12,484 nucleotides of DNA from NCBI GenBank assembly GCA_003024985.2, contig PXIH01S0007895.1. One strand, written 5' to 3'. How positions within the stretch are numbered: position 1 is the stretch's first letter; every line of letters starts with the position of its first letter. A program made the translations under genes and the position numbers. The notes beneath the pieces were generated by a model, which did not search any database, was not told the DNA's origin, and was given only the letters and a program-made list of their open reading frames with translations. This DNA is from Euperipatoides rowelli. Taxonomy: Eukaryota > Onychophora > Udeonychophora > Euonychophora > Peripatopsidae. This document shows, piece after piece, positions 6,701 to 12,484 of this stretch.

Positions 6701-7579
6701 CGTATTTGTTTTTCTATAACATTTAATAAAACTTAGATTTTAACACTTTTTTAACTTAACAAAATTTGATGAATTAAACCTACATTTTTTTTAACAAAAT
6801 AAAACGAAATGGATGAAATTCAAAATAGAATATTAAAATCCAAAGCTATTTGAAACATGTAACAGTTGAATAGTTCATTTGAACTAAATAGATTGTGAAT
6901 AACTCACTCGCCAGTCATATCTCATGACCAAAGAGATCATTCACATCACATTGTAAAAAATACTATACATTATTACATAACGCTAATAATTTCATTATAT
7001 CATCATTATTCTAACTTAATTACATGCAGTAATTAAAATGTTGTCTGAATTCAATCCGAGCGTCTAGCAACTGGCTGCATTAAGTCCCAATTAACCATAT
7101 GGATAGCAGCATTATTTTTAAATTTACAGTCCTAACCTTACTGTAACCCTGGACCCTAACTCCTACTACGTATTAAACCACTATGCCCCAATCTTATGAT
7201 AATGTAGAGGTGAAATAATCTTTTTTGATCGATTTCGATAATTTTGTTACAACTTCCGTTAGACGTTCTGCATTGACGAAAATGGATGCACGTATGTTAA
7301 AAACAAGGTAAAAGGGACTTATTGAGGCCAGTTTTTAGTCACTCCTAATTCAAATATGTGAACAAGCGCTCATGCGCCAACTCATTTGAATGATTCGTGT
7401 TGAGTTATCTATTTAAGAGCTACTTCACTAAAAATAAAAATAGAACAAAGTAATGAGGTTGTAATGATTTTTGTTTTTAAGAGTATTTTTTGTAAGAAAA
7501 AAAAAGTTCTTTAAGAATTGAAATACTTTGTGTTAATTCATTCACGATGCTTTTCTAAAAATCATTTAATTAACAAAAG
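6701..7579. other. AT-rich intergenic DNA, nothing recognised
   Basis: There is no coding frame and no clear terminal repeats. A C-rich patch at about 7128-7167 contains CCTAAC and TAACCC words but no regular TTAGGG periodicity. 7241-7330 is somewhat less AT-rich and may be an old repeat that I cannot name. Confidence 0.5.
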
Positions 7580-7765
7580 AGACCAGGTTCCTTTTTGAGC
7601 CGGCATATTTGGTTAAAAAATCCTAGGCAAGGTAGAGAAACTAAGGGGAAAACGTTACATAACCGGCTCAGCTGGGATGCAAACCTGTGCTACTTTCCCA
7701 GAATATAGCTTCGACATGAATTCAGTCGTCATCGCTGCTGACTGGACCATGATGTCTGGACTAAA
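7580..7765 (-). mobile_element. Probable tRNA-derived SINE (minus strand)
   Basis: On the minus strand TGGTCCAGTCAG (7749-7738) fits the RNA polymerase III A box (TRGYNNARYNGG) at all but one position, and GGTTTGCATCC (7685-7675) fits the B box (GGTTCGANNCC) apart from two positions; about 52 bases separate them, a permitted distance. GGTTTGCATCCCAGCTGAGC has the tRNA-like look of SINE heads, followed by a body rather than a tRNA acceptor stem. The stretch is markedly less AT-rich than its surroundings. Ends are estimated; I find no target duplication. It does not fold as an intact tRNA. Confidence 0.45.
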
Positions 7766-8362
7766 AATCATATAATATTGAAATGTTGTTTTCAACTAAT
7801 AGATCAATCCCATATTGAAGATAATAAATCCATAATTATAACATCTGGGTTAACAACAGGGGATTTTAAATATTAAAAAGAAGAACTAAGGATCAAATTC
7901 TTTGACGATTCATGATCGATAACCTCCACCTGGGAGAACACACCCAATAATGCTATATAATGTTTTCGTCAATGATGAATTTTTATTGAAAACCATAAGA
8001 AATATTGAGATGAGGATTTCAATAATAGATAATCATGATTGGGTGATGTAAACAAATTTAGAGATGTGGATTAAAATGGTACATGATTCTGAACCTTTAT
8101 AATCATAACAAAATTTCATATGTGCACACAGGCTGTATTGCAAACGTTATAGGCTATATACTAAATTCAATTCCAGATCCACTGATTTAGGGATATTTTC
8201 ACAAACCTTTTTATGCCCATTATAATATCTCAGTTGACATTTACGACTCGTTTAAATCTCATATTTATTTATTAATTCATTTTATTATATTTTTATATAA
8301 AAACAATGTTAGATAGCTTTTATTTATTTAGAAAATGTAAATTTACAATATTAAAATATATA
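7766..8362. other. AT-rich intergenic DNA, nothing recognised
   Basis: No reading frame of note, no terminal repeats and no RNA gene seen. A/T runs increase towards 8260-8362. Confidence 0.55.
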
Positions 8363-8585
8363 TCTATATATTAATACGTGAAGGGAAAACTTTGGATCCC
8401 TTTTTAAGCATATTGCGCACACGGAGGAGTGTGAGATTTGGCAGAGTTAAAGTTTATAAGGAGAGGGAGTGCAATGATCTAAAATTTATATATAACATTA
8501 AAACGTTCATTGTTTAGCGTTGTGGCGGCTTTTTACAAAGGAAATTTTCTTATTGGTCGAATTTCGACCAACACTGGATTACTAG
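8363..8585 (+). mobile_element. Short non-autonomous Helitron-like element
   Basis: The element begins TC (8363-8364) after an A, with TCTATATATTAATACGTGAA. It ends CTAG (8582-8585) before a T, matching the Helitron rule 5'-TC...CTRR-3' inserted between A and T without target duplication. A perfect 9-bp stem with a 1-nt loop (8553-8571) sits 10 bases before CTAG, the standard rolling-circle 3' terminator position. At 223 bp it has no room for the Rep/helicase gene and depends on a partner. The 5' end is less certain than the 3' end, because TC dinucleotides are common. Confidence 0.75.
8553..8571 (+). repeat. Helitron 3' hairpin
   Basis: TTGGTCGAA and TTCGACCAA are exact reverse complements around a single T. 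In Helitrons such a hairpin close to the 3' CTRR signals termination of strand transfer. Confidence 0.8.
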
Positions 8586-9311
8586 TTAATATAATTACGT
8601 TATAAATATTTATATAACATATTTTTATTGTTTTAATGTAAGTTACCGTAATTATTAAATAAAAAAGGGCCACTTTTTATCATATTTTAACCAATGTTAT
8701 TTTACAAAGTATGAATTTTTAAATACGCATTCCTGAAATTGAATATATTTATACGATATTTGCATTGGCGTTAAACGTACAAAGTTTTTTTTATGTTTGG
8801 ACACACTTATATTTTTATTTATTTTATTTATTTGATTTTAAAATTTTTAATCCTTTATTTTTCATTGAGAGAAAATCTATCAACAGATCGTTAAAAAGAA
8901 TGCACTTATGAGTACGACCGTGACCAAAAGCCATGACTTACATTCTAATTCGATAATACTTACTTTGCATAATCCTGTACATTGAAATTTTTAATACAAA
9001 TAAATTTAACTAGATAATTACTTGTATCATTTAACACAGATGAATAGTTCCTCTTCCCACATGCTTTGAAAATGTATGTGAATATAAAGACTGAGAACGA
9101 AAACAAAATTTAATTTCCTAGTTAAACTAAAAAGATTTTTTTGAAATTTAGTAAAAGAAAAATGATATTTCAATCCTAACAATACTACATTATTTGAATG
9201 AAGTTACATGTCTATCTAAAAGGAGATAACGCTTCTATTAATAAGAAATTTCAGGTAAGGACTTGAACCAGTTCGGAGTTAGATGGATTTAATATGCCAG
9301 TATCTGGCAAT
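8586..9311. other. AT-rich intergenic DNA with an ATTT-type low-complexity run
   Basis: 8808-8880 is an imperfect (ATTT)n-like tract. The rest is unique-looking AT-rich sequence without frames or paired termini. A small inverted repeat GCCAGTATCTGGC lies at 9296-9308, just before the next element. Confidence 0.55.
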
Positions 9312-9319
9312 GACTAGAT

Positions 9320-9856
9320 CAAGGATGGAAAACCTTTTGACATTTAAAGGCTGCATGGCACAAAAAAAGATATGTTAAAAGGCCGCACACTATGTGTACT
9401 GCTCACTAAAGCATAAGGGACAACCTCGTTGGACTGCAGTCTGTTGTTGTCCGGCATATTTGTATTTGTATTTATGCTCTATTTTTGACAAAACTATAAT
9501 AAGATGCCTACGTAAATATAACTTCAGTTGATCTTGCAGATAAGTGTCAGCGTTAGTCACTTATCCTAAGCATGTCTTAATTATAACCAAAATCGAGTCA
9601 CACTGAAGCGATTGTTGTGAGTATATATAGTGTTCATCTTCTGTAAAAAATTGAGTGCGCGCCATCCATACAACAATTAACGAATAAGAATGTTTAATTT
9701 TTTTAAATTGTCCTTTAAAAGCAATGAATTTATGATTTTAATTAATTTTAAGTGATAATACATCGTATGAAAATGTATAATTATAAATTACTAACAATAG
9801 GAAGAGATGATAAATTGGCCACCATGAGTTACCAAAAGGTCAGATTTCCACCCATT
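9320..9856. mobile_element. hAT-like MITE with perfect 8-bp target duplication
   Basis: GACTAGAT occurs exactly at 9312-9319 and 9857-9864. The enclosed 537 bp begins CAAGGATGGAAAACCTTTTG and ends CCAAAAGGTCAGATTTCCACCCATT, whose reverse starts AATGGGTGGAAA and also reaches ACCTTTTG, so the ends are imperfect inverted repeats. Eight-base duplications with CARGG-type ends are characteristic of hAT. The interior (GGCTGCATGG, AAGGCCGCAC near 9348-9390) recalls the GGCCGC-rich subterminal DNA of hAT elements. There is no transposase frame. It differs in sequence from the element at 375-918, so it is a separate family. Confidence 0.8.
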
Positions 9857-9864
9857 GACTAGAT

Positions 9865-10390
9865 ATTTACTGTTTATACAGTATCTGGGTTTTTTTTGTG
9901 TGTTTTATTTCATCTGACTGATAAATTGTTCTGCGATTTGGAACTTGGAATAAAAGTCATCTATTTTTTTGTTTTTATTAATATATAACAAGGAAATCTA
10001 ATCCTTTCTAATTCATCCTTGAAATGTAAAACCTTTTTTTTTGTTGTTTTTGTTTGCTTTATAAATGGATATATGGAAATAAGATATCCTGAATTGTGAT
10101 TCTTGTCATTTAATTATTACAATCTCATTTTTTTTTAAAAGAAATGATCTATTTTCTTTTTTTTTACTACTGTATTTTTAAAAATGATCAGCTGACCTGT
10201 TTTAAATCTTTATTTGTTTTTATTAAATAAGAATGAAATTTATTATTTCTAAATGTTAAAATTATTGATGAATAGGAGTCTGCACTCCATATAGTCTATT
10301 TTTAATTTATGCTGGGGTTACGTTATTATAAATCGTATTATTCAAAAACATGTAAATGAAACATATATTTTCTATAGAAAATAATGGAAA
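9865..10390. other. T-rich intergenic DNA, nothing recognised
   Basis: Many T runs (for example 9891-9897, 10035-10042, 10130-10137, 10158-10166). No frames or paired repeats that I would defend. Confidence 0.55.
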
Positions 10391-11105
10391 TGCTAAGGGT
10401 TAGAGCACACAAATCAGATATTTTACATGCCACCGCAAGCCTCCAATGGACCAACACTCAGATTAGAAGGGAATAATGCAATTTATGTATGTATAAATTA
10501 TATGATACATGCATTACGAGACTACACTGTTGTGTCGAACAGAAATTCTTTAATATGTATAAAAAGGCTGTTCCATAAATTATTTTCAAAGATACTGACC
10601 TGTTTAGTTCTAAATAAAATAGTTAATTATTTTTGTGGTACTAGTTAATGAGTGTTAAGACACAACAAAAATAAAGGAAGTAACAAGTGCCCCATTATAA
10701 CACATTTATTCTTCACACAAGTAAATCATCAAGATATCAATTCACTATAATGTACACTGTAATACTGTGCATATGGTATAAATTTCTCTCTTCTGTATAC
10801 ATGCATTACGAATATAAAGTGACTATCCTCAATGTCAAGTCAAAACCTACTATGTGGAGAAAAGCAAATTATACAGGCGAAACAAAAGAAATTCTGCTAA
10901 CACCTTGCTTTGGGATAGTCATATCACTTTTATTGTTTTATTAAATGATGAAGGAAGGCAGAAAGTGCTAGGGGATACAATAATCCTGTATATGATAAAT
11001 TCTCCACATAGCGATTTTAACAACGACGATATACAGTTTATATATCCTATAAACCGTATATCACTGTACAGTGCATACGGTACAGCTTTTGCGATGTACA
11101 CATAA
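10391..11105 (+). other. Unexplained less repetitive stretch with several short frames
   Basis: Several + strand frames of 73-85 codons lie here (10427-10648, 10687-10944, 10854-11105), each starting at ATG, with few homopolymers compared with the flanks. None has recognisable motifs; the residues are rich in I, Y, S and K as expected of translated AT-rich DNA, and the frames do not connect through obvious splice sites. ATACATGCATTACGA occurs twice (10506 and 10799), suggesting an internal repeat. I therefore do not call genes. An untranslated exon, a long non-coding RNA or an old transposon remain possible. Confidence 0.35.
11028..11073. repeat. Adjacent hairpin and 12-bp palindrome
   Basis: GATATACAGTTTATA (11028-11042) pairs with TATAAACCGTATATC (11048-11062) across a 5-nt loop with one mismatch (11035/11055). 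CACTGTACAGTG (11062-11073) is a perfect palindrome directly next to it. Function unknown. Confidence 0.85.
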
Positions 11106-12407
11106 CTAGCAGTTAGTTACCCAATTCAATCATTAGAACAGTATCATTCCACGATCTAATGAGCTTGAACTAAGCCTGAAATTCTGAGTAATACACTTTA
11201 CTGATCTTAATTTATTCTATCAAAATTAAATAAGTTTGTTTAAAAGATAACTTTATTCCAAATTCCTTTAACTGAAACACAGTATCATTTTGCAATTCAA
11301 TTCATTTATTTTTATTTTATCACATTTATTTTTAAATTACTTCACCTTGTTACATAAAGGCTGTGAGTCAGGTAAATCATTCTTGGATATATTAATCTAT
11401 AATTAAGATAGTTTCTTTAATGAATAGATTAATATGTTTTATGAATGTTTTTTATAGGCCTATGACTAAAAAGAATTTTACTCTGAGAACTAGAGTATTT
11501 TTTTTTTAATAGCATAGTTCTGTATTTTGGTGGAAAGTGTACAGGATTGTAAATTGTTTTTAAAATAGTTCCTCTCACCATGTTAAGACCATAATAGGGG
11601 GTTAATTGTATAAAGTTTATGCTTTAAGTTAATTTTTTACTGCTTATTAAAATTTCATATCTTTATTGTTTATATATGACTGTAAATTATTACCATTAAT
11701 TTTTTTTTAAAACATTTTGGTTTCGTTAGATTTATTTTGTAAAGCAATGTTCAAATGTTTTTTTTGTTGTCCCATAGGTGGCAGCAGTTAACTGTATTAT
11801 GATTTGTACCCTTGAAAATGATTATTCTACGTTCAGTTTTTTTTTTAGTTGCCTAATTTATATCTGAGAGTTAACATGGGAAGTGTTTTGTTTATATACT
11901 TGTATATATATATACAGTTTACTTAATAATTTATCCAAAGAAAAATGTTACTATGATCACGCCCTACATGGTCATTTTTTAACCTGGTTTTTTTTTAAAA
12001 AAAATTCAAACATTTCTTCAATCATTTCTTACAAAAATAAAAAAATGTTATCAATGTATGTGTCACTTTTTTAATTTGTGAGAAAAATTATTGCTAACGT
12101 TATTATAAAATAATTAAAAACATGTCAATTTTTCAATAAATTAACTGTAATAATTTCACAAACTGTCATTATTTATTCTATCTTGATAAAAAAATATTAA
12201 TAAATTTGACTATTTGTAATATAAGGTTATTTTTTTTTTAAATTTATGAGATACGATCTTATATCCTTTTCGTCTTGTGTTTATGTACATTCAAGGTCAT
12301 CAAATTAATAAATGCACCCATTCAAATTGCTTATCCTTCAGTCAAACAAAACATTTTTTGACGTATGAACCTACACAGGTTTAAAATTAACATACATACA
12401 GCCTGCT
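11106..12407. other. AT-rich intergenic DNA
   Basis: I see only low-complexity features: T and A runs, a short TA-alternating stretch at about 11901-11915, and the palindrome ATAGGCCTAT at 11454-11463. The small frame at 11883-12074 has no coding character. A CTCF-like word lies at 11771-11784 and is listed separately. Confidence 0.55.
11771..11784 (+). promoter_or_regulatory. Weaker CTCF-like motif
   Basis: CCCATAGGTGGCAG matches 12 of 14 positions of CCASYAGRKGGCRS, failing at positions 3 and 4. It has the same orientation as the perfect match at 3532. On its own it would not be worth calling. Confidence 0.25.
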
Positions 12408-12474
12408 CAGTTTTGCCTGGCCCTCCCGGCTGGCCGGCGATCGCCGGGGGCCCAAGGGGTCATGGGGCCCTTTG
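12408..12474. mobile_element. GC-rich terminus, possibly the start of a hAT-like element cut by the window end
   Basis: Composition jumps from AT-rich to very GC-rich at about 12408 (CAGTTTTGCCTGGCCCTCCC), with the 14-bp perfect palindrome CCGGCGATCGCCGG (12434-12447) and two GGGCCC boxes (12448-12453 and 12465-12470), then an A run to the end. GGGCCC-rich, GCGATCGC-centred ends resemble the subterminal DNA of some hAT elements in my memory. The other end lies outside the window, so neither a target duplication nor paired termini can be tested. Confidence 0.35.
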
Positions 12475-12484
12475 AAAAAAAAAA

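Noticed and set aside
7128-7167. Telomere-like CCTAAC/TAACCC words
   Set aside because: Only irregular single occurrences, no tandem TTAGGG periodicity; not an interstitial telomere array.
7597-7669. TGAGCCGG/CCGGCTCA inverted repeat as transposon ends
   Set aside because: Only 8-bp arms with no target duplication outside; it falls inside the SINE candidate and is probably incidental.
9622-9629. TATATATA as a TATA box inside the 9320-9856 element
   Set aside because: No frame or transcript start follows; TA runs are common here.
10386-10412. Possible Harbinger-type end (TAAGGGTTAGAGCACACA)
   Set aside because: I found no matching inverted end or second TAA downstream within the window.
1-12484. 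CRISPR arrays, bacterial operons, rRNA or intact tRNA genes
   Set aside because: No regularly spaced identical repeats, no ribosome-binding-site gene layout and no cloverleaf seen; the sequence is eukaryotic.

Overview
The window looks like nuclear DNA of an animal. It is very AT-rich, full of homopolymer runs and short repeats, and almost free of long reading frames. The one confident protein-coding piece is the terminal exon of a Van Gogh/Strabismus (Vangl) planar cell polarity gene on the + strand, entered through a spliceosomal acceptor and ending in the PDZ-ligand tail ETSV. A marine invertebrate, perhaps an echinoderm or another non-vertebrate deuterostome, would fit the low GC, the recurring TAGGCCTA-type words and the mix of transposons. 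That taxonomic guess rests on recollection and is weak.

Layout. 1-2717 reads as the last part of the final Vangl intron. It holds an array of diverged units of about 0.55 kb (about 225-2050), a short hAT-like element inserted in the first unit (375-918, with an 8-bp target duplication), a perfect hairpin (1240-1292) and a second tandem duplication (2115-2425). 2718-3145 is the Vangl exon. A 3' UTR follows, with polyadenylation signals at 3577-3582 and 3829-3834 and a perfect core match to the CTCF consensus (3532-3545). 3881-4105 is another tandem duplication.

4836-6697 is the most informative non-genic object: a PIF/Harbinger-like DNA transposon with 22-bp terminal inverted repeats and TTA target duplications. 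Its MADF/Myb-like gene (minus strand) is split by a 5'-truncated non-LTR retrotransposon, also on the minus strand. The retrotransposon keeps recognisable reverse transcriptase motifs but carries four frameshifts and an internal stop.

The right half (6701-12484) shows no convincing gene. It contains a probable tRNA-derived SINE (about 7580-7765, minus), a 223-bp Helitron-like element with a textbook 3' end (8363-8585), a hAT-like MITE with a perfect 8-bp target duplication (9320-9856), an unexplained less repetitive stretch (about 10391-11105) with strong palindromes, and an abrupt GC-rich end (12408-12474) that resembles a transposon terminus cut by the window edge.

Taken together, this is the 3' end of a developmental gene in a transposon-rich neighbourhood with at least five transposon superfamilies. 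No new enzymatic or defence system is visible. The notable observations are nested and short non-autonomous elements whose boundaries can be read from the bases, and a CTCF-like site in the Vangl 3' UTR.
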